Source: Phlebiopsis flavidoalba
Taxonomy: Eukaryota > Basidiomycota > Agaricomycetes > Polyporales > Phanerochaetaceae
Direction of reading: 5' to 3'
DNA length: 64,000 nucleotides
Assembly: GCA_035772785.1 (NCBI GenBank)
Contig: JAOCPU010000054.1
Location: 124,001 to 188,000 of the forward strand
Position 1 is the first letter of the stretch, and each line of letters begins with the position of its first letter. The position numbers were made by a program, and so were the translations under genes. The notes beneath the pieces were generated by a model, which did no database searches, was not told the origin of the DNA, and saw only the letters and a list, made by a program, of their open reading frames with translations. Below, piece by piece: positions 22,290 through 32,936 of the stretch.

Positions 22290-24690
22290 CAGAAGCCGTG
22301 TGAATTACCTGAAGATACCAGCTTTCCTTGTCTCTTTGAACTCGGGAAGCGCAGAAGGAAGTCCGTCGAGCGGACCGCAAAGGCGCTATTAGGATGTAAC
22401 CTTAGCACGTATTGAAAGCGCGGGTGTATGGCTTACGTGTGGGACGATCTTGTGTTTAAGTCTGCGATGGAGCTTGTGACGAGCAAGGGCAGCGTCGATT
22501 CCGTATTTGGAGAGGTAGGCTTCAAAGGCTGCGGAATTGTCATTTACAAGGAGACGAGTGGCGGCCTTCAGGTTTGCAGCAAATGAAGAGAAAAAATGCC
22601 TGCAAATGGGGCGTCGCAATTAGAGACGCAGCAAAGATTAACTTTTGGCTCACGACTGAATGCTTTTTCTTTGCTCGGACCGGGTGACCCAACGATGCCT
22701 GCAAGCGTTCGGGAGATAGTGCAGAGACCTATAAGCACAGTTGAGCTGGCCGCGTGCTCAGATTGGGAGCGCAAAGGATGGATTACCCTAACCGAGGGCT
22801 GTAGCCCTAGAGACTAGTTTTTCCCCGTTGACGTCGCAAAAAGCCCCGCTCCGGCTCCGCTCCAGCTTGTCTTCCTGGGCCAGTTCATTGAAATACGCAA
22901 CGAGGGCAGAGGTGGGATCGCGCTTGAGGAGCCCTCCCCACGCATTGATTACGGGTGCGATGCCGGCGTACTCCGCGTCGACCACATTTGAAACGTTCGA
23001 TGCGATCGAAACGCTGGCGAGGAGAGAATGCCAAAGCGGGCTACCTTGCCCTGCGTGATTGCAGTGGGAAGCTGAAGGTTACGTCTTGATGAAAAACTTT
23101 GAAAGATATGTCAAGTCGGCTGAGACGGTTTGCAAACTCATAGAGCTGGTCAGTACGTGGAAGTAGAAGGCAACCATATAGGTCCGCTCGATGGTGGCGC
23201 CATCGCATGCGTCAGCACTATTAGTCAGATTTGGACCATTTATCCTCGATGCTGACAAAGGTTTTATAACGTGTGACCGCTATAGTGAGCCCAAAACTAT
23301 TGGTCGAATGACCCACTCCCATGAATCTAGGGGGTTTGGGCGTGATCCCGGTCCCCCTGAAGCCATTTCCCTTCCCAGACTAAAGAGAAGCGGAATTTGG
23401 AACGTTGAAGTACGCGTTATATGGGTACGCGTTATGGGGGCGCCGAAAAGGCAACACTGAGACCGAAACGAAGGTATTCTAGAAACGGCAAGTCGATGAG
23501 ACAACTCCATCGAAGCATTTGGCGATGGCGAAGATCTATCCGCGAAAGGTCAAACCTGGTCACGCAAGTAAATGAGTTTATTCCCTTCGAACAACATGAA
23601 AAGAGGGATGCTGATGCTAAGATCGCGCTACTCACCGGATACCAGCACAAACTCATCCGCAGCGTCCGCTCATAGTATAGAGCTGAGAAGCCATAACTAG
23701 CCCCCCGTGCAGAGCATCCCCATGTCATCATCATTTGTCTACCTCGAGTCTTGCTTTTGCTCCCTAGGTTTGATGTTCCAGGAGACCTTGATCACGAAGT
23801 AACCGGTCAAGTGTATGTTCAACTCCAATACACTTGATACTCCGTGGGGTATAAACGAATACCTATCTAACACACAAGCATGTAACGCTGAGGGCTCGGC
23901 AGCACTATGCGCGGGTGGGAAATAATTTTGCTAACCGTCGCCCAAGAACGCTTCATGTAGGCAGGATATTCCTCGGTAGTTCCACGAACATGTCGAGGAT
24001 ATCGTTTTCAGGGAGGCTTGTGACTTTGGGGGTCCTTTGTGGGTCCATGAATCGGAAGAAGAACCTTGTTGACGGTAAACGAAGATAAACGTGTCCGCAA
24101 GGTCACCCGAAGCTGCAGCTAGGCCACACGTAAAGTAGGCCTTACACGATACGAAGGGTTCAAAACCCGTACAACAAATACAACACACCTGCACGAAAGC
24201 GCATGCATTGACCGGGGTCCTTTGAGAAGCTTACTGTCTGTCCCCTTTGAACATCGTGAAGCACCCAGGATATCCATAGCTGGAACATTACCCCAACTAT
24301 GGAAAAAACCAACAAAAGTCAACTTGATACATCAAATCAGCTCAATGATATGGACTAACAGGGATAGTTCCTTTGCTGAGAGGGCTCTCAGTCGAGATTG
24401 CCGGAAATGGGGATGTCGGAACTTGCAAAAAATGTCGGAATCTCGATTCCCTTCCAACCCATGCTGTGTTTGCCATTCGCAGATCTCACATTGGAAACGG
24501 CAGTCTAGAGTGGCATGAAAATGAGTCAAATGAAGTATTTGACAATAAGCAAGTGATGTGAAGTGCTGAACCTTCCTTATGGATTGTCTCCAATGTCTTC
24601 TTCTGGCAGTCCCTGCACCATGAAAACCCCCGGAGCTTCATTACTTCTCGCACGTCCGCCCCCCACGAGACACGCGCGTGAATCTTGTGC
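22290..24690 (-). CDS. MYND-finger plus DUF4470 protein, copy A
   Basis: Minus strand, in order from the 5' side: second half of a MYND finger (DCQKK...HK, about 24640), TAWVGRESR-like bases, WGNVPAMDILGA (about 24260-24297), AASGDL (about 24110, the start of the DUF4470 core), FNVPN with a WLQGD-like stretch (about 23380-23425), DQLYEFANRLSRLDISFKVF (about 23090-23152), FDRIE (about 23000), VVDAEYAGIAPVINAWGGLL (about 22925-22985) and, near the end, RHKLHRRLKHKIVPHV and SALPEF. This order matches the agaricomycete DUF4470 family (distantly related to the N-terminus of dynein-assembly factor DNAAF3), which often carries a MYND finger. Function in fungi is unknown. The first half of the finger is not clear and frames break often. 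Confidence 0.65.
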
Positions 24691-24699
24691 ATACCTTAG

Positions 24700-25064
24700 A
24701 GCAGTATGATGACAAGCTTACAAGGCCGAGCAAGCCGCGGTTCCGTTCCCCCTGAGGCCGATTCCCATCCCACGGGTGTGTCTGGGGTCCCCAGAAGCCG
24801 CAAGGGAGCCTTGTGAAGGGAAATACCTCGCCGCCGCGAAGGACGGCGCGGCGAGGTAAGACCCGCCACAGAAGATACTATGCCGTGCACACAGCTAGAC
24901 AGCTCGTAGAACTGCGTAACGGTCCGCTCGAAATGGATCATGCAGAGGGTCATTTTGACTTCCATAATCCACGTTTCCTCCGCGCCTGGATTACGTGGTA
25001 GGTCCGTGGGACCAGGTTCAGGGAAGAGCTCCGAGAGAAAGATCGAGACGACTTGGACACTCAT
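24700..25064 (-). pseudogene. Possible DUF4470 fragment between copies A and B
   Basis: A 122-codon minus frame starts at 25064 and contains TVTQFYELSSCVHG, which sits where copies A and B have the DQLYEF / DQLCAFTERL segment. A nearby stretch shares the base string ggtccgctcga with copy A (23181 and 24921). No finger or core segment accompanies it. It could be a duplicated remnant, or a chance frame upstream of copy A. Weakly supported. Confidence 0.2.
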
Positions 25065-26199
25065 TTTCTCGAGGTCGGTTTGTAGATACAGCTAGAGAGA
25101 GCGCTTATTCGAGACTCCTAATCGTTATAAGAAGCGATATTAAGGGGCATCTGCGAGCAGACCGTGGCGCAGGAAGTGGCTGAAAAAGGGACGGCCAAAC
25201 ATCTCCCCCTGCACACGTAGCGGCTTACAATCCCTACCTTACGCTCAAATGCGCTACTCGAGCTGTCCAGCGTTTCTCTTCATCGTAAGGTCATAAAGTA
25301 ATGTAACTACATACGATCTCACGAGCCGACCCATCTTGGCCTCCCGAGGAGTCTCAGAATTCTTGTTCGCCTTGAGGAAACTGGACCTGAGGATTGCCAC
25401 CAGTCCTCAGCGGCGGGTGCTGCAGATTTTATTTATTCGATCCTAGCCCTCAGTAGCTAACCAATCCCACCGACGTTGAAACCATAGTGGAACTTTAGTG
25501 GTTATGTGGCAAGGTCCTATGTGAGATCCCGTCATATATATATTCCGTTAGACGCACGACGAAGTGGAGAGATGAGAACATCGGCATACCTATTTCAGAC
25601 TGTAGTAAATGCGACGGTGTGGTGCAGTTGAGGCAACATGAGGGTGCTGGGGGTGCGTGGCGATGGGCACGGAGTGCGCAGTCGAGCACATTCTGTTCGC
25701 GTTTGGCCTATACTTCTGATCCCTTTAAAACGCTAGTAGCCCGTGATAAATTATCCGGGCCTGTTAGGTGCGGACAAGGTTGTACTAAACAACGATGACA
25801 GCGGCGGCTGGGGGTATCTGCCGCGAGCGCTGCTGCAGATGCCTCCGGCACCTCTCATTTATGTTTCCGCCCTGCCCCCCAACCTTACTGTCGTAGCCGT
25901 GATATACTTGTAGAAAGACGATTTGGATCACAATTCATCGCATTTTTACAATATGGTCCAGCGAACCACTCATCTACTCTAAACACCTAAATCCCGCAGT
26001 AACCGGACTATTGGTAGATGAGCGGCTCGCGACCCAACAGCCACACCGACACCAAACCTATACCACAACACTGTTCGCGAAGCAAATTCAAGCGTGACCT
26101 ATCTCGATGTAAATCGTTCGAAACAGTGGGTCCACTAATTTTTGCCTGAAGCCGACGAGTAGTGAGAATAAGAAGATGCCCGGAGAATCGAGACTCACG
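25065..26199. other. Gap between tandem genes, no supported gene
   Basis: Mostly short frames. A minus frame at 25495-25689 has several cysteines (CALRAHRHAPPAPSCCLNC), but no second half of a finger, so it is not called. The right part may hold the last exon of copy B. Confidence 0.3.
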
Positions 26200-28470
26200 T
26201 GAAGATACCAGCTGTCCTTATTCTCAAACGTGGGAAGAGCAGATGGCTTCGCGCCCAACGGAGTACATAAACCGCTAAAAAATCGTTGATTAGTCTTACA
26301 GCATGAGCGCAAGTTGGGTTGAGGTAGGTTTACTTACATGAGGAACAATTGTGTGTCGTTTTTCTTCGCACGAGCTTATGGCGACCAAGAACATCATCAA
26401 GCCGCATTTTGAGTGAGGAAAGTCTCAAACGGCCGAAGTTATCGTAGACCGAGTCGAGTTCACCGCATGATGAGAGCATCTGCCCATAGAAACCTACAGT
26501 AACAATCCACTAATCAGCAACCCTGGACGCGAATGGGTATTGAAAACATCGCGAACTCATTGCCTCCGCCAGATTGGCAGGTTTGAAATCGTCGGGCGGA
26601 AGGAATAGTAACTGGGAAACGCGTCAGTTTGTAGAGCTTCCCCTAAGTCAGAGCCCCTACCCTTTCCGGCCTCTTTGAGTTTTTCTCGAAAAGTTTCGTC
26701 TTTTCCGTGTCTCCGCTGGTTTTTGCGCTGCCGTAATATCGACCATCAGGCTGATGGCGGGCCCAAGTTCATGAAGGATCCGTACCAAAGTGGCGTCCTT
26801 CTTCTCGTCCTTCAGAACTTTGCCCAAGAGCTGACTGTACTCCTGACACCAACATATTCTACATCCATGTGTTGAGACTTCAATGCGATCGAAGCGGGTG
26901 CTGGCAGGAATGCCCAGGGCTGCACACTTGTTGTCCGCGAGAGACTGCGAGAGACTGTGGCGTCCTCATTGAAAAATCTTGATAGCCATCTTGGAAACGG
27001 CCCAGCCGTTCAGTGAACGCACAGAGTTGGTCTGAAACGTGATAATAGCAACAGCCAAAAAAGATCTTCGAAATTGGCTTCATGTGCTCTGCCAGAGGCT
27101 ATGAACCTCTTCGATGCTAAAAACGTGAAAGGTTGGATGAGCTTTGCCGATGGACGACTAACGTCGTAGCACTTACTCCCAGCCGTCAGTCGGCGTAGCG
27201 AAATCTGTCCTGCACCCAATTACCATCGAACCAGAATAAGAATCGATTAGGGGCGTTGAAATCGGGCTGTCATGAAGCACCGAAAGGAAGAAGCAGAAAG
27301 CCGAACTTGAAGTACTTGAGCAACGCGACGCGATGGGACGGACGCAACGCCTGAAGACGGCGGTGCACTAGATCAGTACGGAGGGATTAAAGCTATGAAC
27401 GTATTGCATCACTTCTAATTGCCTATTGAACTGATGCATGTTTGAACTAACCGCATATCGTAGTAAGTCCGAGCAGCCTCAGGTGTGCCATATGTATCCG
27501 AAGAGGAGCAGAGTTTGCTGCAAAGGAACTGCAAGCTCATATCTATCTCTCGGCTGTCAGGCTTGAATTCTCGCCCAGTGGCGTATGGTGAGGATGAGAG
27601 CTAAGCAGCAGAGTCGAAGCTTGAGCCAAGATGTCTTCAAGGTATTCTCCGGGGAGGAAGGCCCGAATACCAGAGATGGAGCGCAATATCGACAGCTTTT
27701 TTCTTGTCGGGAACGGTCCCGAGGATCCGCAGGATAAGGATTGTTACGAATTGTCAGTAGTGGGTCCCTGTCATTCATGATGACGTTGATAATGCCAGAG
27801 TACTCCAATGGCATACTGTTGATAGAACGTTATGAGGTTTCTCAAGTCGCCCGACGCTGTGTGCGTAAGGATAAAGTTGAATGTGGCTCGAAGCAGCATT
27901 TGCAATCGTACCACAACAAAGGCCAATTAACAAACATCGGGACGATTAAGGACGTCTTCTGCGGTTAACTCTCAGGATGTCAAGTGCAGGCATGTTGCCA
28001 CCCATCTGCGAGGTAAAGGAGCTCACTCGCCGATTGGACACATGGTGTACACGCGATGGACCTCACAATGATAACCCCATCCCCAGGGGGGATCGGGAGT
28101 TGTGAAGTCCGGAAACCGAAATAGTTTCGGTTGGGCGACGCTGGTGGGCCCAATCGGGGTCCTCCAGTTGCTGGAAATGACGGGGTCCTTGCAATCTATG
28201 GACAGTTTAATTGAATCATAAATGGCATAAATAGGATAGCGAGGAAACCTTTCGAGTGCACCTTCCAATGTTTACGCTGGCACTCCTATCCAAGATGGTT
28301 AGTTAAAAGATATGGAGGTAAAATAAGCGAAAGGTTCACCTTCGAGCAGTACTTAACAAGCCTGCACGCACTGCAAGTAAGCACGAGCCAGCATTGAGAC
28401 ATTCTTCGGAAGTTGAAGCGCTTGGTGTAAGCGAGCAGGGTACAGTGTCGGTATTGAACGAGTCGAGTTG
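26200..28470 (-). CDS. MYND-finger plus DUF4470 protein, copy B
   Basis: The first half of a MYND finger (CSACRLVKYCSK, about 28340-28375) is followed by an intron (GTGAACC...GGATAG) and the second half ECQRKHWK (about 28268-28287). Next come SSNWRTP, GNMPALDILRVN (about 27975-28003), ASGDLRN and the DUF4470 core NVIMNDRDPLLTIRN (about 27740-27785), VPDKKKAVDIALHLWYSG, GNWVQDRFRYA with a TDGW stretch (about 27182-27230), DQLCAFTERLGRF (about 26995-27030), FDRIEVS (26881-26897), VEYVGVRSTVSSWAK and FYGQMLSSCGELDSVYDNF (about 26430-26495), then LGAKPSALPTF and DSWYLH before an intron near 26199. The last exon is uncertain. It has the same domain order as copy A, about 1.5 kb away. Its biological role is unknown. 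The frame shifts in several places. Confidence 0.7.
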
Positions 28471-31137
28471 ATTGGATCCCAGCGAATCTGAGCAAGGACG
28501 ATGGAGAGATGTCGTGTTTTCAACATCAACCTGGCAAAAGATTCTGCTGCAGCTTGTTCGTTTTAGGTCAATGTCTGGTTGAGTTCGCGCAACACGACCG
28601 CGCATTGAGGTACGTAGCGAGCCCTCAGCGTATTTTATCGTCCTGGGTGGTGCATACGGCATTTTTTCTAACAACCGCCGGCTTGCAGAGTGAGCTCTTG
28701 AACAGGATCTTTGGCAGACGGAGGCATGACACGTATTGCAAGGTTTGTTGCACTCCGACACGTGGTCTGAGTACTGGTTAGTACGTCCGTCTTATGACGT
28801 ACCTGCACTCCGGTCGGTGCCCGCTCAACTTACTGAGTATAACCCTTGATACCCTCTACTCGTGGAAGGAAATCTGAGTCTTCCAGGTGCGTTCTAAACG
28901 TGTCTTCTGACCCTAGTCACATTCATGTGGAGGACGTCACGGCGTGCGCATCTACCCGCATCGTAGTGCCTAGTGTGTCGTCGCGCCACCGCGTCCCGTG
29001 CACATCGGACCAATGTTCTGCAGTCGCATTCCTTAGAATACCCTTGTGTCACAATAAGCCACTTGACGTCCCATACAGCGCTGTCCCAATCGGATCCTCA
29101 ACAACAGTCTTTTCTCGGGCTCTGTGATCATGTCCATATCATGATGGGGTATTAAGAGAGCCTTGAAACGAAACAAACTACCTTCCAGACAGTAACGTTC
29201 GTCTTTTCACATTGGACGCGTCTAAGAGTGTTCCAGTCAGATGTGGCTCTTCAGTTTCTGGATGTTCACTGGAGAAGTATGGCTCCGTTACCAGTGGGCA
29301 GAACTTGCGTACACGAGTTTGGGTTAGTAACTTGGAGTCGCACTCATGCTATTTCAACTGGTGATGTTAACCGCCCAAACATCGACAAGTTTAGGCATTT
29401 CCATTGGGTAGCTAGTGGGCAAGCACTTTCGGGTAATAGGGTCATGGGAGGCGGGCGAAAAGTTGAGAGCGGACGCACAGCGCGTCAGCCTAAGGTACAC
29501 TGGGTGTTGCATCGGGATTCCAGTTGATGTATCGCATTTTCTGTCTACATAGCAGTCCATGACACGAAATGTTGAACGAGCCCCCACCCCCCTGATGGAA
29601 GTCATCATCTGTGAGCTAAGGAGTACAGCCCACGCTCTCAATTCTAGGTCAACAACTCACCCTTGCACGTCATTAGACCTTACCACCCGTTACGGCAGAT
29701 TTTTCGGCAGACAGACACCCAGCAGGACGACATCAACGAGGATCTGCGTACACACGATTACTGAGATCCATAGACATTGGGTGTCTGTAGACCTCACACA
29801 ATCTCGATTCGATTCTTCGTTAGTTGAGTCCCGAAGATGGCTTGCTTTTCGCGAGCCGAGTAGAGCGAGCCGGATCGGGTTGATGCCCGAGTTCACACTC
29901 GAAGGGTTCAAAGGCTGGCGATGCACTCCTTGATTCGTTAGTTGGCATGGCCACGGGCTTTCCCTATAAGAGCGGATGAAGAGATCCCCCATGACATGTC
30001 GCCTGGAGCAGATGGAGCAACTGGTAGCTCTACATCTAGATGTGCGTGCTGAGTGGCGTGCCGGGAGTGACAAATACTTTCGCACACTCGTGCAGGTTGT
30101 CATATGCATCGGGCTCCTCCGTGTGACGAGGAGCGTCCCGCGAGCGTCGGCCACACGAGTTGCAAGCAGATGTGTGCGCGCCACAGATGGTTTGAAGGCG
30201 TAGTGCCGTAGTCGAACAGGCGTTGGAAGCTACCGACCCTGCGGTACTAGAAAAGTCGCTTTTGATGGCTGGTTGCGCGCATATTCCCTTGTCGGCGGGC
30301 CTGTTTTCTGCCGCAGAGCCATGGTTCCAGCATAGATGAGTGGCTCATTCGAAGGTGTGAAGTGTGGCGATGGCGACAGAGGCTTATTGATAGGGACGCG
30401 TAGTTGTTTTGTTTGGGCAAGTTGAGCCTATTCGTCTCTTCGAGAGGGGAAGCCAGACTCCGGATTCATATTCGTGCATTATGAGGCTATGAGCCTTGGT
30501 GAGAGAGTGATGATATGGTGAGCGTGATAAAAACGGAGACACCCAATCAGGGCGCGGTTTTGTCGCGATACGCTCATGGCATTTTCAAACTCCGAAGGCG
30601 TTTTGTGGCGCGGGGCAGTGTCGGCTGCATAAGCATCAGTGGGCGCAATATTAACTGGTGATTTATTCGAGACCTCACAATCGCGTAAAAAATTAACGTG
30701 CCCGGTCAAGACAGGAAGCAGGGAGCAGGGAGAGGACACAAAGGGTAGCGGTATAGTTTATATCTTGAATTTATCACTACAACTATCGTAAAGAATTCCC
30801 AAGCCGAGATTTTATCCTGGGCAAATATGGCCACGGCATAGTTAGATCCCTGCGAACAGAAGAAGTACACAATATTGGAACGTAGGAGCGTCAAGGCGAC
30901 GAACGGTAAGAGCTTGGAGAGCTGCTTGAGAAAGAGAAAGTCTAACTGAAGAGTGATATCATCCCAATGTGGAGATACGGCGCGTAGGAAAACGTGAGAC
31001 AGTAAACAACTATACAACGAGATTAATAGATAAACCTCCGCACGCTCAAATCGAGAAAAGGGTGGTTCGTTACTCTGTCCATATGCTGTTGCGAGCTGCT
31101 GTTGCTTGTTGGAACTGGGGGCAACGACGGATTGTGA
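28471..31137. other. Long stretch without a supported gene
   Basis: Frames of 70-160 codons occur on both strands (for example minus 29690-30184 and plus 29559-29933 overlapping each other), but none shows a conserved segment. I found no transposon protein, terminal repeat or tRNA. This may be real intergenic DNA, or a gene too disrupted to read. Confidence 0.35.
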
Positions 31138-32260
31138 CTAGGGGCTACACAGTGGTTTGTGCACCAAGCTTCGACGCCTGCTGTCCGAACAATCGAAGGG
31201 AGCCATACCGAATTTTCCGAACGAGTCAACGCCGTCGTCAGATCGTGCCCTGTGCATGCGCGACAAGATTCGCTAGCGAAGTCGTGAGTGTTCCTGATCG
31301 GCTCTGCTCGGGCCTCTAGAGTTTGGCGCTGGCAGCTTGGAGGTGCAGACGAAGCTTTGCTGAGGCTGATCGCAGGGAGGCGAGAATGAGATGATGACGG
31401 GTAGTTTGGCCGTTACTGGTACGTCCCCTCCAAGAGTTTTGAATTGCACTGACGGCTGAGGGTGCGGACATGGGTTGGGCGGGGACGAAATAGGAGAGGC
31501 AGATGACGTCAAAGCACAGAACCGGGGTTTTGTTCGATCCAAATCCAGTGACGGCAGGTACCAGAGGCTGCAGTGTTGCTGTTGCTGCTGCTGTGAGAAC
31601 TGAAGAAGCTGCTGCTGGCGGAACCACTCTTCTTGTTGTTTTTTCTGGCTGTTGCTTTGCTGTTGGGCAAGAAGCTGCTGCTGCTGCTGTTGCTCGCAGG
31701 TTTACCATTCTTGCTGCTGTCGCTGGTACTCAGCCGAAACGATACCAAAGAATTGAGCTGCAACGGAAAAGACTATGGTCGTCCATTGTCAAAACCAACC
31801 TGCAAAGCCTCCTGCTGCGCTTGCTGACTAGGTAGGGTTGAAGGATGTGTACTGACCGCGGGACGGCAGATGGTGAAATTGTGGCTGAAGGAAAGGCGTT
31901 CGTGTTTGCTGTTGCTGCAAAAACACCCACGTCGACAAGCGGGAACGGGTTTGTGGAGTTATTAAGGGTTCGGGATCCTGATCAGGGGTCAGTGACTATG
32001 TAGCAGTGGCCCGAGTCAAATGAACGTACAGCTGGTTTTTTCAATCGAACAAAAGCTCTCTCGTTGACCATGGTCGACTGCTTCTTTACGTTTTCGCTCT
32101 TCCTCCTCGCTCAGTTTGATCGCTTGCATGAGATCCCTCTCCTCCGAAGATAAGGTTGCCCTGACGAGCCTGTTCTTAGGCGGCGAGACGCTACGTTTGC
32201 TCTCTTCAATACATTGCCTTTCTGAGGCTCATCGTCTTCACCGTCCCCCGGGCCCTAGCG
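31138..32260 (-). pseudogene. Epsin-like protein, UIM and Gln-rich tail only; ENTH domain not found
   Basis: Epsins are endocytic adaptors: an ENTH domain binds PIP2, UIMs bind ubiquitinated cargo, and the tail binds clathrin and EH proteins. On the minus strand I read a first UIM (DDE...KAM.EESKRS, about 32191-32237), a second intact UIM (EERDLMQAIKLSEEEERKRK, about 32075-32140), a Gln-rich stretch (CAG/CAA repeats, 31560-31690; QQQQLLAQQQ, EEWFRQQQLLQFSQQQQQQ), TGFGSN, and the typical C-terminus DQEHSRL ... DDGVDSFGKFG, with a stop at 31138. The 140-residue ENTH domain, which should lie just 5' of the first UIM (above 32260), is not visible before the tRNA-Gly gene at 32533 or beyond it. 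The tail is otherwise in epsin order. It is a truncated gene, a rearrangement, or a misassembly. Confidence 0.65.
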
Positions 32261-32532
32261 CGGAGGCAAGCTCCGGCTGCGCCTCCGAATATATCTCATT
32301 TTCCGTCTCCCCTCGTTGCACAAATCGGCACTGTGACCCGTTCCCTCCTGCGCGAGCGAGACAGAAGACGGTAGAAAGACGCAGAGAAATAGGGTGACGA
32401 GAACGACCGGCCGGACGAGGCAGCCCTTGTTACCCAAGGTTAGTGGTGTTGCTAGTAAGCGTGAGAATGAGTCAATGTGAAATCTTGATCCAAATGAGAC
32501 CTCTCATCCTGGTTGTTTTGGCCAATTATAAC

Positions 32533-32604
32533 ACACCGATGGTGAAGTGGTTATCATGCTTGCCTTCCAAGCAAGCGGCACGGGTTCGATTCCCGTTCGG
32601 TGTA
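32533..32604 (+). tRNA. tRNA-Gly (UCC)
   Basis: A complete 72-base cloverleaf: acceptor ACACCGA (32533-32539) pairs with TCGGTGT (32597-32603). D-arm with GTGAAGTGGTTATCAT. Anticodon stem CTTGC/GCAAG closes the loop CTTCCAA (anticodon TCC). T-arm GCACGGGTTCGATTCCCGT. The discriminator base is A. It has A and B box internal promoters and is followed by TTTTT (about 32610-32615), a Pol III terminator. All stems pair without error, in contrast to many nearby protein genes. Confidence 0.9.
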
Positions 32605-32936
32605 TGTTATTTTTCTCGGACCCGCACATTTTTGCCGTAATTACTCAAAGATGGTTTCCCAATATGGAAGGAGGCTCCAGGTTTCCCAGTGCCCGCAGGT
32701 TACGGTTCGCTGTTTCTTTCTACCTTCGCGTGACTCGCTTGTCCTGTCTCTTCTGATTTCTTCTTGTTGCGTCTCTGGCCAGTGTCTGGCATCATTGCGC
32801 ACCGCGCCGACGCCTTTTTCTGCGACCTCAGCTGCAGAGCGGAGGAACCCAACGGTCGCCGGCTTCATATTCCCAAGGATACCATACTCAATACCCGCCG
32901 CACATATAGTTTCCACCTGAAACCACCAGAAGCAGA

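Noticed and set aside
24150..24180. GGGTTCAAAACCC, a T-arm-like hairpin
   Set aside because: It lies within the MYND/DUF4470 copy A and has no other tRNA part.
28471..31137. Possible transposon in the gene-poor stretch
   Set aside because: No reverse transcriptase, transposase or helicase segment, and no terminal or target-site repeats were seen.
31500..31720. CAG/CTG triplet run as a simple repeat expansion
   Set aside because: The triplets are mixed CAG/CAA and fall at the position of the Gln-rich tail of epsin, so they are explained as coding low-complexity sequence.
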